A DNA stretch of 64,000 nucleotides, taken from Pseudomonadota bacterium. Its GTDB lineage: Bacteria > Myxococcota_A > Polyangia > Polyangiales > Polyangiaceae. How positions within the stretch are numbered: position 1 is the stretch's first letter; the number at the start of each line of letters is the position of its first letter. Position numbers and translations under genes: made by a program. Positions 30,944 through 40,600 of the stretch are shown here, one piece after another. The stretch is from the NCBI GenBank assembly GCA_023423895.1, contig JAFAER010000031.1, positions 1 through 64,000 of the forward strand. Direction: 5' to 3'. The notes under the pieces are model-generated. The model searched no databases, was not told the DNA's origin, and saw nothing but the letters and a program-made list of their open reading frames with translations.

Positions 30944-31411
30944 ATGACCATGATCGCGGCCGACATCATGACGGAGAACCCGAGGACCGTTCAGCCAACC
31001 GACCCGGTAAGTCAGGCTGTCGAGCTCCTCCAGACGAACAACGTCCGCCATCTGCCCGTCGTGGACGGACGCGGGCAGCTCGTCGGTATGCTGAGCGACC
31101 GGGATCTCGGCCCGCTGATCCGCACGCTCATCGAAGGCGCCGACGTCGAACGCATGGTGATGCCCATGTCGCAGCGGCAGGTGGCCGAGTTCATGACGGG
31201 CGGCGTCGCTGCCGTGGGGCCGGATGCCGACGTCTCGGAGGTCATCGATCTCATGCTCGACGAGCGCATCGGCGCGGTGCCCGTCGTGGACGAAGCCGAC
31301 CACGTGCGCGGCATCATCAGCTACGTCGACGTGCTGCGCGCCTGGTCGCCCAGCGAGGCGGGCCCCGAGCCCGGGCGCGGCGTGGTCCACCGCAGCGCAG
31401 CGCCGAGGTGA
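30944..31411 (+). CDS. CBS-domain-pair protein
   Basis: A 155-aa cytoplasmic protein made of two CBS motifs: AADIMTENPRTVQPTDPVSQAV...HLPVVDGRGQLVGMLSDRDL and VAEFMTGGVAAVGPDADVSEVI...AVPVVDEADHVRGIISYVDVL. CBS pairs bind adenine nucleotides and sense energy or redox state; no effector domain is attached. GGAG lies 3 nt before ATG 30944 and 9 nt before ATG 30950, so the true start may be two codons later. It stands between the glycosyltransferase and a membrane protein, with no tight linkage to either. Confidence 0.9.
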   Translation: MTMIAADIMTENPRTVQPTDPVSQAVELLQTNNVRHLPVVDGRGQLVGMLSDRDLGPLIRTLIEGADVERMVMPMSQRQVAEFMTGGVAAVGPDADVSEVIDLMLDERIGAVPVVDEADHVRGIISYVDVLRAWSPSEAGPEPGRGVVHRSAAPR

Positions 31412-31652
31412 GAGGGGTGCATCGAGGCAGCAACGCGACGAGATGACGAGCTGACCGCGCGTTGCCCTACGTGGCGTGGGGCGCGGCGGTGGGCGGTGTC
31501 GCGTCCGAGCACGTGCGCGCGAGCCGGAGCCGTGGCCGCGCGTGGAGCAGCTCGCTCCGGCAGGGGCCCCGGCGTCCGGCCCTGCCATTGCAGTCCGAGC
31601 CGCCGTCCGTGGGACGACGCCGTCCGCGCAGGACGACGAGAAGGAGGACTGG

Positions 31653-32207
31653 ATGGCGACGCTTTCGACGACGGCTTGGGTTCTTCACGATCTCGGGATT
31701 GCCGCAGGCTTTGGCGGCAACCTCTTCGGTCAGCTCGCGCTGAACCCTGCCGTGAAGGCAGTGGACTCGAAGCGCGAGCGGGGCAAAGTCACGCATGTTG
31801 CGTGGGATCGCTACAAAGCGGTCAACGCCGCGTCGCTTGCTGCGATCGCCGGCACGTGGCTCGTCGGGCGCATGTTCCTCAGCGGCCGAGAGGTGGGCCG
31901 CGCATCGCGCGGACTGACGCTCTTCAAGGATCTCCTCGTCGGCGGCGCCTTCGCCGGCGGGGTCGGCGCCCTCGTCACGGGGACGCTCCTCGATCGCGCG
32001 ATGCAGGACGGCGAGTCTGCGATCGAGAGCGGAAGCGAGCCCGCCGCGGAGACGCCGCCGCGCGTGCGCCGGCTCCAGCGCACGGTCAACACGCTCGGCG
32101 TGCTCAACATCGCTCTCTACGCCGCCGTGATGGCGACGACGACGATCCTCGCGATGAAGTCGGGCAGGTCGACGAAGTGGAGCCTCGTCTCCAAGCTGTT
32201 GCCCTGA
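31653..32207 (+). CDS. hypothetical membrane protein
   Basis: A 184-aa protein with an excellent SD (AAGGAGG, 5 nt before ATG 31653). Four hydrophobic segments are seen (about 8-30, 60-80, 95-118 and 148-168). Between them lie a basic loop KRERGKVTHVAWDRYKAVN and an acidic, Pro-rich loop SAIESGSEPAAETPPRVRR. No family is recognised. A strong hairpin 14 nt after the stop marks the end of the transcript. Confidence 0.75.
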   Translation: MATLSTTAWVLHDLGIAAGFGGNLFGQLALNPAVKAVDSKRERGKVTHVAWDRYKAVNAASLAAIAGTWLVGRMFLSGREVGRASRGLTLFKDLLVGGAFAGGVGALVTGTLLDRAMQDGESAIESGSEPAAETPPRVRRLQRTVNTLGVLNIALYAAVMATTTILAMKSGRSTKWSLVSKLLP

Positions 32208-32220
32208 GCGCTTCGAGAGC

Positions 32221-32259
32221 TGCCTTCACGCACCTGCAGTGTCAGGTGGCGTGAAGGCA
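32221..32259. terminator. strong bidirectional hairpin
   Basis: TGCCTTCACGCACCTG (32221-32236) pairs with CAGGTGGCGTGAAGGCA (32243-32259): 16 base pairs with one bulged G and the 6-nt loop CAGTGT. It lies 14 nt after the membrane-protein stop and about 80 nt beyond the convergent small lipoprotein, so it could terminate both. There is no T-run. Confidence 0.6.
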
Positions 32260-32341
32260 CGCGCCTCGTGACGATCGACGCGCCTCGGGGTCGACGAGAG
32301 AGTGGCGCGCCATGACAGCGACGCACGTGCGCGCCGGTCGC

Positions 32342-32587
32342 TCACCACACGCCGCCGTCGTGCACCGGCTCGATGCCGGGATCGCGAATCGCGCCCGTCG
32401 ACGGCGCGCCGGGGCTCGCGGGGCCACCGCTCGTCGACCACGCCTCGGCTGGGCTAGCCGGCGTCGCACTCCCGGGCGGGGCCGGCGTCGACGTCGTCGT
32501 GGTCGGGGCCCCCGTCCGCGAGCGATCCGCACACGCCGCCGCGACCAGCACAGCCGTTACCGCTACCAAGCACCATGTTCGAAACAT
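32342..32587 (-). CDS. small predicted lipoprotein
   Basis: An 81-aa protein with a clear lipoprotein signal (MFRTWCLVAVTAVLVAAAC, Cys19). Its mature part is Thr/Pro/Ser/Gly-rich and without predicted structure. The ATG at 32587 has GAGAGG about 8 nt upstream. Frames upstream of this ATG do not look coding. Comparable short low-complexity lipoproteins are common in myxobacterial genomes. The function is unknown. Confidence 0.6.
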   Translation of the reverse strand: MFRTWCLVAVTAVLVAAACADRSRTGAPTTTTSTPAPPGSATPASPAEAWSTSGGPASPGAPSTGAIRDPGIEPVHDGGVW

Positions 32588-32925
32588 CGGGTCACACCTC
32601 TCGCGGGAGAGATGAAAGCGCCGTGCCACGAGCTTCGAGAGGACTCCGCAGAGGCCTTTACGTTGGGGCTCCGCCCCGGATCGCCAGCCCGCGCGTGCGA
32701 GCGGCGTCGTGTGAGCGCGAGCGCAAACGACGGGAGCCGCCCCACACGGCGAGCCTCGCGTCCGGTCGGACCGACCGACCATCACTTCGAGATCCGGCGC
32801 GAAACCGCCTGAGCGGGCTCGTCGAGCCGCAAACGTGACTGACAGACGACGAAGACGAGCCGCGGCGGACGAAGCGGCCCCCTCGACCCCATGGATCGAA
32901 GCGGGCCGCCGCGCGCCGCCGGTGC
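32588..32925. other. 338-bp gene-less stretch between the small lipoprotein and typA
   Basis: No supported gene. It contains the promoter region for the small lipoprotein and the 3' side of typA. A perfect 13-bp palindrome GGTCGG-A-CCGACC sits at 32764-32776 and a short inverted repeat CTCTC-GCGG-GAGAG lies just before the lipoprotein start. Neither is assignable. Confidence 0.5.
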
Positions 32926-34821
32926 TCAGTCTTCCATCGCCGCGGGGTAGTTCGAGCCCGAGTTCTGCAGGGTCCGCGAGCCTGCCTCTTCGATCGCCTC
33001 GGAGCGGCGCGGCCGCTTGTTGATCGAGAGGATCTGCTTCCGGACGCGGACCGCATCCGGCGTGACCTCGACGAGCTCGTCGGCGTCGATCCACTCCATC
33101 GCGGTCTCGATCGAGAGCGTGCGCGGCACGGCGAGCATGACGTTCTCGTCCTTGCCGTGGTTACGCACGTTCGTCTGCTTCTTCTCCTTGATGAGGTTGC
33201 AGTCGGCGTCGCTCGGGCGATTGTGCTCGCCCACGATCATGCCTTCGTAGACCTCGGCGCCCGGCGAGATGAAGAACTCGCCGCGTGCCTGGAGATGGTT
33301 CATCGCGTACGGCGTGGCGACACCCGCGCGGTCGGCGACGATCGCGCCGAGCTGCCGCTTCGCCATCGCGCCGCCCCACGGCTCCCAGCCGTCGAACATC
33401 GTCGTGAGGAGGCCGGTGCCGCGCGTCGAGGTGAGGAACTCGCCGCGGAAGCCGATCAGCGCTCGGCTCGGCACGCGGAACTCGAGGCGTGCCCGGCCGT
33501 GGCCGTGGTTCGTCATCTTCGTCATGCGGCCGCGGCGCTGACCGAGGCGCTCCGTGACGACCCCGATGAACTGGTCGGGCACGTCGATGACGCAGAGCTC
33601 GTACGGCTCGTGCGGGGTGCCGTCGATCACCTTCGTGATGACCTCCGGGTTACCGAGCTGCACCTCGTAGCCCTCGCGGCGCATCGTCTCGACGAGGATG
33701 CCGAGCTGGAGCTCGCCGCGACCGAGCACGGTGAACGTATCCGGCGAGTCCGTGTCCTCGAACTTGAGCGCGAGGTTCTTGCGCGTCTCGCGGACGAGGC
33801 GCTCACGGAGCTGGCGGCTCGTGAGGTACTTCGACTGCTTGCACTTGCCGGCGAGCGGCGACGTGTTCACGCCGACGCGCATCTTGATCGTCGGCTGCTC
33901 GACGACGATACGCGGCAGGGCGCGGCTCTCCCAGCCGTCGGACAGGTCGGTGATCGTGTCGCCGACGTCGATGTCCTCGATGCCTGCGATCGCGATGATC
34001 TCGCCCGCCTGCGCCTCCGAAGCGGACGTGCGCTTGAGGCCCTCGAAGGTGGAAAGCGCTTTGATTGCCGCCTTCGCCTTCGAGCTCTCCTTGATCACGC
34101 CGACCGGCTGGTTCGCCTTGATCGTGCCGTGCGTGACGCGGCCGATCGCGAGGCGCCCGACGTAGTCGTCGTGGTCGATGTTGTTGATCACGATCTGGAG
34201 CGGCGCCTTCGGGTCGCCCTTGGGCGGCGGCACCTTCGCCAGGATCATGTCGAAGAGCGGCTTCAGGTTCGTGGAGGGGTCGTCGAGCGAGGACTTGGCG
34301 ATGCCGTCTCGCCCGATCGCGTAGAGGACGGGGAAGTCCGTCTGCGCGTCGGACGCCTCGAGGTCGACGAAGAGGTCGAAGACCTCGTTCAGCACGTCGT
34401 TCGGGCGCGCATCCTGGCGGTCGATCTTGTTGATGACCACGATGACGGGGAAGCCGAGCTGGAGGCACTTCGTGAGGACGAAGCGCGTCTGGGGCAGGGG
34501 ACCCTCCGCCGAGTCGACGAGCAGGATGGCGCCATCGGCCATCATCAGCGTGCGCTCGACCTCACCGCCGAAGTCGGAGTGGCCTGGCGTGTCGACGACG
34601 TTGATCTTGATGACCTCGCCGTCCTTCGTCTTCCAACGGACGCTCGTGTTCTTCGCGAGGATGGTGATTCCGCGTTCACGCTCGAGATCATTCGAGTCCA
34701 TGACGCGTTCGGCGACGGCTTCGTTCTCGCGGAACGTACCGGCCTGCTTGAGCATGTGGTCGACGAGGGTCGTTTTACCGTGGTCGACGTGTGCGACGAT
34801 CGCCACGTTTCGTAGTTGCAT
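32926..34821 (-). CDS. typA: translational GTPase TypA/BipA
   Basis: A 631-aa ribosome-associated GTPase of the EF-G family, active in stress- and cold-related ribosome assembly and virulence regulation. G1 is AHVDHGKTT (10-18). G2 is in the RGITI loop, G3 is VDTPGHSDFGGEVER and G4 is NKIDR. The C-terminal TypA-specific segment includes GRMTKMTNHGHGRARLEF and FFISPGAEVYEGMIVGEHNR. The family is usually about 605-615 aa; a slightly longer Ala/Ser tail explains the difference. The ATG at 34821 directly precedes the conserved MQLRNVAIVAHVDHGKTT start. It is monocistronic. Confidence 0.97.
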   Translation of the reverse strand: MQLRNVAIVAHVDHGKTTLVDHMLKQAGTFRENEAVAERVMDSNDLERERGITILAKNTSVRWKTKDGEVIKINVVDTPGHSDFGGEVERTLMMADGAILLVDSAEGPLPQTRFVLTKCLQLGFPVIVVINKIDRQDARPNDVLNEVFDLFVDLEASDAQTDFPVLYAIGRDGIAKSSLDDPSTNLKPLFDMILAKVPPPKGDPKAPLQIVINNIDHDDYVGRLAIGRVTHGTIKANQPVGVIKESSKAKAAIKALSTFEGLKRTSASEAQAGEIIAIAGIEDIDVGDTITDLSDGWESRALPRIVVEQPTIKMRVGVNTSPLAGKCKQSKYLTSRQLRERLVRETRKNLALKFEDTDSPDTFTVLGRGELQLGILVETMRREGYEVQLGNPEVITKVIDGTPHEPYELCVIDVPDQFIGVVTERLGQRRGRMTKMTNHGHGRARLEFRVPSRALIGFRGEFLTSTRGTGLLTTMFDGWEPWGGAMAKRQLGAIVADRAGVATPYAMNHLQARGEFFISPGAEVYEGMIVGEHNRPSDADCNLIKEKKQTNVRNHGKDENVMLAVPRTLSIETAMEWIDADELVEVTPDAVRVRKQILSINKRPRRSEAIEEAGSRTLQNSGSNYPAAMED

Positions 34822-34951
34822 GAGGGCGCGACTAACTAGTCCTTGGATCCCCGGGAGGCAAGCTCTTGCGCGTCGATCTGCGACGTTGCCGGAACCCACG
34901 CGCACTGCGCGTGACGCGCTGCTAGCCCCGAGCGCGAGCGGCGTCGTCTCG

Positions 34952-36331
34952 CTATACACCCGCGAGACGGTGGCCTGGAGCCGTCAACGCGGTCGACAGC
35001 GCCGCCGCCTCGCGGTCCGTCAGAACCGTCTCCACGAGGGTCTGCGCTAAGGGAGCACCAAGCGCCTCCGCCACCTCGGCGAGGCCACGCGCTAGCTCGA
35101 GCGCGCTCGGCCGAGCTCCGGCTTGTTTGTGCAGGCATCGATCGACGAGCACCGCGAGCGCGTCCGGGACGTCCGGGACGACCGACGCGAGGGGCGGCGC
35201 AGGTTCGGCCGCGTGCAAGAAGAGGTAGTTCGTCACGCTGGTGCCTTCGAACGGTCGCCTTCCGGCCAGCCACTCGAAGAGGACCACCCCCAAGCTGTAG
35301 ACGTCGCTCGGCGGTCCCACCGATCCCGAACCGAAGGCCTGCTCCGGCGAGATGTACTCGGGCGTCCCGACGATCTCGCCCGTCCCCGTCAGCGTCGGCG
35401 CGAGCCGGTCGACGTCGGCGTCGTCGCGCAGCTTGGCGATGCCGAAGTCGAAGATCTTCACGGAAGGCGGCTCGCGGCAGAGCAGGATGTTGGAAGGCTT
35501 CACGTCGCGATGAACGACGCCGATCGCATGCGCGGCGGCGAGCGCATCGGCGACGAGCGCGCCGAGCCGCGTCACCTCGCGGGCGTCGCCGAAACCGTCT
35601 TCGAGGCGCTCCGAGAGCGTCCGGCCTCGGACGTACTCGAGGATCTGGTAGATGCGGCCGTCCGCGCTCAGGTCGATCGCGAGGCTCCGGATGACTGCGG
35701 GGTGCGAGACGGCGGCGGCGGCGCGTGCCTCGCTGAGGAAGCGCTGCAGGAGCTGGGGCGTCGGCGCGGCCCGCGGGCTCATGACCTTCACGGCGACGAG
35801 ATGGTCGGATCCGAGGTCGCGCGCGAGGAACACCGAGCCCATGCCGCCGTGACCGAGCTCGCGCACGATGCGGACGCGCCCGTCGATCTCGGCTCCAGGC
35901 GCGAGCGGCCAGGAGCTATCGCCTTTTCCTGCGAGGCGCTCGAGCGCCGCTGCGAGCTCGAGGGAGCGATCGCGGACCTGGACGCGGAGCTGCGCGTTCA
36001 GCACCTCGACCTCGCGCGCGCGCGCCACGATTTCCTGGACCTGCGCCTCGACGCGCTGTTCGAGCTCCGTGTTGAGCCGGAGGAGCTCACGCCGCACGTC
36101 GTCGAGCTCGGCGCGCTTCCGTTCGAGCTCCTCGAAGGCCACCGAGAGCGCCTCGTTCGTCGACTCCCAGAAGGCTTGCTTGCGCGCGACCTCGCGCTCG
36201 CGACCGCGCAGGCGCCAGTAAGCGCGTTCGAGCTCCGGCCCCTCCAGAGCGGCTCCGACCGGCAGCTCCTCTTCCGAGAAGAGGGCGTCTGCCGACACGG
36301 CCACCCGCGGTTCGTTCTCCCCTCCGCTCAT
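34952..36331 (-). CDS. Ser/Thr protein kinase with N-terminal coiled coil
   Basis: A 459-aa cytoplasmic eukaryotic-type kinase. Residues about 32-135 form a long charged coiled coil (ERKRAELDDVRRELLRLNTELE and similar). The kinase domain (about 152-430) is complete: GHGGMG (160-165), Lys182, HRDVKPSN (D276), DFG (295-297) and the GTPEYISPEQ segment. Unlike most bacterial kinases of this type, the coiled coil precedes the kinase and no transmembrane helix follows. The ATG at 36331 lies 1 nt after the stop of the upstream unknown gene, so the two are coupled. The coiled coil probably drives dimerisation and activation. Confidence 0.92.
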   Translation of the reverse strand: MSGGENEPRVAVSADALFSEEELPVGAALEGPELERAYWRLRGREREVARKQAFWESTNEALSVAFEELERKRAELDDVRRELLRLNTELEQRVEAQVQEIVARAREVEVLNAQLRVQVRDRSLELAAALERLAGKGDSSWPLAPGAEIDGRVRIVRELGHGGMGSVFLARDLGSDHLVAVKVMSPRAAPTPQLLQRFLSEARAAAAVSHPAVIRSLAIDLSADGRIYQILEYVRGRTLSERLEDGFGDAREVTRLGALVADALAAAHAIGVVHRDVKPSNILLCREPPSVKIFDFGIAKLRDDADVDRLAPTLTGTGEIVGTPEYISPEQAFGSGSVGPPSDVYSLGVVLFEWLAGRRPFEGTSVTNYLFLHAAEPAPPLASVVPDVPDALAVLVDRCLHKQAGARPSALELARGLAEVAEALGAPLAQTLVETVLTDREAAALSTALTAPGHRLAGV

Positions 36332-36332
36332 G

Positions 36333-36887
36333 TCACTTGAAACGCAGGTGGAAGACCGAAGGATCGCCCGAGTTGTCCACGTCGACGTATTCGAGGTCTC
36401 CGGCGAGCTGCATGCCTCCGATGAGCACTCCACGCTCCATCGTCCGATCGAACGCGGTCGTACTGCGCACCGTGGCGCGTCCAGCCGTCTCGTCGAGCGT
36501 CTCGAGCGCGAACTCGCCGACCGCCGATGCCGGACCGCGAACGACGCTGTGATAGCCGTTCGAGCTCGTCTGGAACCGAACGAAGTCGACGCCGCGCGCC
36601 ACGATGTTTCGTCCGGGCCCGCGCTCGTACCACAGCTTCATCATCTCGATGCCAAGCCGTTCCTTGATCGGCTCGGGATCCGGAAAGCGCGCCTCGATCG
36701 AGCGGACGGCATCGAGGAACCGCGACGCCGGGTACCAGGCCTCCGGGGCCGAGGCGAGGAGAGGCTCTGCCTGCCCGCCGAAGAGCAGCTTCAGGTTCAC
36801 GCAAGCGTTCCCGAACGACTGGAGGAAGATCCCGAGCAGCTCGAGCTGCCGGTGGTCCTGCGCGGAGGCCTCGGACATCTCGGCCAT
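36333..36887 (-). CDS. hypothetical protein coupled to the Ser/Thr kinase
   Basis: A 184-aa soluble protein with no signal or transmembrane segment. It has a helical first half (LELLGIFLQSFGNACVNLKLLF) and a beta-rich second half (DFVRFQTSSNGYHSVVRGP; ERGVLIGGMQLAGDLEYVDV). It resembles small sensor or adapter proteins paralogous in myxobacteria, but I cannot name a family. Its TGA is followed after one base by the kinase ATG, so it is probably a regulator or substrate of that kinase (inference). Confidence 0.65.
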   Translation of the reverse strand: MAEMSEASAQDHRQLELLGIFLQSFGNACVNLKLLFGGQAEPLLASAPEAWYPASRFLDAVRSIEARFPDPEPIKERLGIEMMKLWYERGPGRNIVARGVDFVRFQTSSNGYHSVVRGPASAVGEFALETLDETAGRATVRSTTAFDRTMERGVLIGGMQLAGDLEYVDVDNSGDPSVFHLRFK

Positions 36888-37049
36888 TCTACCGACTGTC
36901 CGCGCGCGGGGTAAGCGCCGTCAGGAGAGAGCGCGTCGCATGCGGGTCTGGCGTGGCTCTGGCGTGCGCTCACGCGGCGCTTTCGGCCGCGCCGTCACAA
37001 TGGCCATGCCGGCATGCCCGTTGCGACGGCATGTGACGAGGAGATTGCC

Positions 37050-37481
37050 ATGAGGACGCCCGCTATCTTGATCGGCCTGTTCATCCTCGTGCTGGGTGTC
37101 CTCGGGGCCATCGTCCCTGCCTCGTTGGTCGGCCTGAGCCGGCTCATGGCGACGGAGACCGGCCTCTACGTCAGCGGGCTCGTCCGGGTGGCCTTCGGGC
37201 TCGTCCTGATCGCGGCCGCGCCCCCTTCGCGTCATCCGCTCGCGTTGACGACGCTCGGCGTCGTCGCCTTCATCGCTGGGCTGGTCACCCCGGCCATTGG
37301 CGTCGAACGAGCGCAGCGGCTCGTCGAGGGATGGGTGGCGCAGGGGCCGCTCGTCGTGCGGGCGACGTGCCTGGGGGCGGCGGCCATCGGGACGTTCGTC
37401 GTGTTCGCGGCGATCGACGGACACGGAGCGGCCGCGCGTCGTGCGCGCCGCGCGTCGCGGCGGGAGCTGCGGACGGCCTGA
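37050..37481 (+). CDS. hypothetical four-helix membrane protein
   Basis: A 143-aa protein with about four hydrophobic helices and an Arg/Ala-rich cytoplasmic tail (ARRARRASRRELRTA). The ATG at 37050 has GAGGAG 6-7 nt upstream and opens directly into the first helix (TPAILIGLFILVLGVLG). The last helix may also span (TCLGAAAIGTFVVFAAI). No family is recognised. It is a single gene between two divergently or distantly spaced units. Confidence 0.65.
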   Translation: MRTPAILIGLFILVLGVLGAIVPASLVGLSRLMATETGLYVSGLVRVAFGLVLIAAAPPSRHPLALTTLGVVAFIAGLVTPAIGVERAQRLVEGWVAQGPLVVRATCLGAAAIGTFVVFAAIDGHGAAARRARRASRRELRTA

Positions 37482-37647
37482 CGCCGACGACCCGGACGCG
37501 TCTGGTGAGACACGTCGGGTGTCGGGCCGGCCGCGTCCATGCGACACGAGCCTCGCGTGGCACCCGACAAGCGCCGGACATTCATGGTGAAGATGGCGTC
37601 GAATCAGGCTCCTCGCCGGGCATGGTCCTTGGTAGTTGGGCGAGCCG

Positions 37648-40600
37648 ATGGACTTGCGTCTTCCGAACGGGCCGTCGAGGCCCCGTCTTGTCGTCATGGC
37701 TGCTCTTGTCGCCCTTGCGGCGTGTCTTCCCGGCGCGCGCGCGCCGAACGTCGCACCGCAGCGGACCCTCGGGCTGAGCGCCGCCGAGATGGCGCCGACG
37801 ACGTCTTCCGGGCCGTTCGCGGTCGTCTTTGCCGGTCCGAAGGGCGAGACGGTCGATCCGAGCGAGGTCTCGATCGTCTTCAACCGCCCGATGCGGCCGA
37901 TCGAGCTCGCGAGCGACACCGAGGAGACCGCGCCGCCCGCGACGATCACCGTGAAAGGCGGCGACTCCAGCGCCCCCACTCCCGCAGGCAAGTGGCGCTG
38001 GCTCGGGACGAGCGCGCTCATCTTCGCCCCCGAGAAGGCGCTGCCCCGAGCGACGGAGTTCGTCGTCATCGTGCCCGCCGCGACGAAGGCGCTCGACGGC
38101 TCGACGCTCGGACAGGACTATTCGTTCACCTTCGCCACCGCGCGGCCGCGTGTCGTCCACTTCTCGCCCGGGGAAGGGGCGACCCACCTCGAGCCGAAGC
38201 AGGCGTTCGAGGTCAGGTTCAATCAGCCCGTCGATCCGAAAGAGGTCGAGCGCGCGACGAAGATCACCGCCTTCGGAGGCAAGACCCCGATCGCGTTCAC
38301 CGCCTCGCGGCCGAAGGCGGACGTACCGATGCTCGTGAAGCTGACGCCGAAGGCGCCCCTTCCGCTCGCCGCGCCGATCGTCGTCGAGGTGGGCGCGTCG
38401 CTCCGCGGCCTCGAGGGGCCGCTCACGAGCGGAGAAGCACAGCAGACGAAGGTCGAGACCTACGGCCCCCTCGTCGTGTCCTCCCTCGACTGCAGCAAGA
38501 CGGAGAAGAAGATCTGCTACCCGCACGGCGGGCTCAATCTCGAGCTCTCGAACCCCGTCGCCATGAAGGACGTGAGGGCGCACGTCCGGATCGAGCCGCC
38601 GGTGCCGATCCGCTGGGCCAAGGGGCGCGATGACGACGAGATGACGTCGTGGGTCCACATCCCGGTCGATCTCGGGCCGGCGCGCTCCTTCCGCGTCGTC
38701 GTGACGCCGGGCCTCAAAGACGAATACGGCCAGGTGCTCGCGCGCGAACATGCCGTCACGTTGCAGACGGACGACGAGCCGCCGACCGTGACGATCGGGC
38801 TGCAAGGCGACGTCTTCGAGGCGGCGAAGGCCAAGGGCCGCGAGGTTCCGGTCGCCTCGTTGAACGTCGATGGCTTCGAGCTCGTCACGGGCACGACCGA
38901 CGAGCTCGGGCTGATGAAGGTGCTCCGCCGGCCGCAGCGCAACGACGAGACGTACAAGGTCCTCAAGTCGCTCCCCGGTGCGAAGGTCGAGGACATCCGG
39001 CCGAACGCAGCACGCAACGCCTCCTCGACGAAAAACGTCGCCGTCGACGGGCTCGTCGGTCCGAAGGGGCGGGGCATGATGTTCGTCGCGACGTCGCGTC
39101 CGGTTCGGAACCGGACGACACACGACATCCGGCATGTCAGCGTGACGGACCTCGCCATCAGCGCAAAGCTCTCGCGCTTCGGCAGTCTCGTGATGGTGTC
39201 GCGTCTGTCCGACGGGAAGCCCGTGAGCGGCGCGACCGTCGCGGCGCGCGAGCAAGGGGGCCGAGAACTGTTCTCGATGACGACCGACTCTCGCGGCGTC
39301 GTGCTCGTCCCGCCCGATCGACTGCAGCCGGTCGGGGCCGACGGCGGTCTCGACGAGGGGCTCGTTCTGTTCGCGCGCTCCGGTGACGACTGGACGTACC
39401 GCCGCGCGAGCGACGTCGTCTGGCGCGCCGACGTCCCGTACCTCGACCTCGCCGCGAAGATGCCGGTCTTCGGGATGCTCTTCGCCGACCGCGGAATCTA
39501 CAAGGCGGGCGAGACGGTCCGCATCAAAGGCGTCTTCCGTCAGAACCTTCCGAAGGGGATGGAGACGCCGCGCGGCCGCGAAGTGACGCTGCGCGCGTAC
39601 GACCCCGAGGGCGGGAACATGTTCGAGCACAAGGCGAAGCTCGGAAGCTTCGGCGAGCTTGCGGTCGACATCCCGATCCCCGCGACCTCACGGCTCGGGC
39701 GCGTCCAGATCGAAGCGATCGCCGGCGCGCCGGACGCGCGCAGAGATTCGTACGAGCCTAACGCCGCGTCGACCTCGGTCGAGGTCGCGGCGTATCGACC
39801 TGCCGAGTTCAAGGTCTCCGTCGAGCCGAGCCAGCCCACCTTCGTCCGCGGCGACAAGGGGACGTTCACGGTCCGCGGCGACTACCTCTTCGGCGCCCCG
39901 ATGTCCGGGGGCAAGGTCCGCTGGAACGTGACGCGCAGCGATACGGCGTTTGCGCCGCCGAAGACCGACGAGCTCGAGGTGAGCGACGAGGCATACCTCT
40001 CGGGGCTCGCGGATGCTTCACTGCGAGGCGGCCGGCTCCAGGGCGGAGACGGCGCGCTGAACGAAAAGGGGACGTTCGAGTCCCAGGTTGCCCTCGCGCT
40101 GCCGAAGCAAGAGGGCCCCGAGAACGTCACGTTCGAAGCCGAGCTCGAGGATCTCTCGCGGCAGACCATCGCCAGCCAGGCCACGGCGCTCGTGCATCCG
40201 GCCGAGTTCTACGTCGCGCTCAAACGGCCCAAGGACCTCTTCGTGCCGGTCGGCGTGCCGCTCCGTGCAGACGTCGCGGCGGTCGAGCCGTCGGGCGCCC
40301 GCCGCGCCGGCGCCGCCGTCCACGTCGATCTCGTCTCTCGGACGTGGACGACCGCGACCGAGATCACGGGCGAAGAGGGCGTCCACTACGAATCGCGCGC
40401 CGTCGACAAGATCGTGGGCTCGTGTGACGTGAGGACGATGACGGATCTCGCGGGCTGCGAGCTGACGCCGTCCGACGCGGGCTTCTACATCCTGCGCGCG
40501 CGGGCGACCGACAAGCGCGGAAACCCGGTCGCGGCGAGCCATGGCCTCTACGTCAGCGGCGACTCGGCGCGCGTCGCATGGCCGGTCCAGGACGGCCCGC

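Noticed and set aside
32342..33094. 250-codon reading of the small lipoprotein gene starting inside typA
   Set aside because: The first 169 codons are Arg-rich without protein character. The lipoprotein signal starts at ATG 32587.
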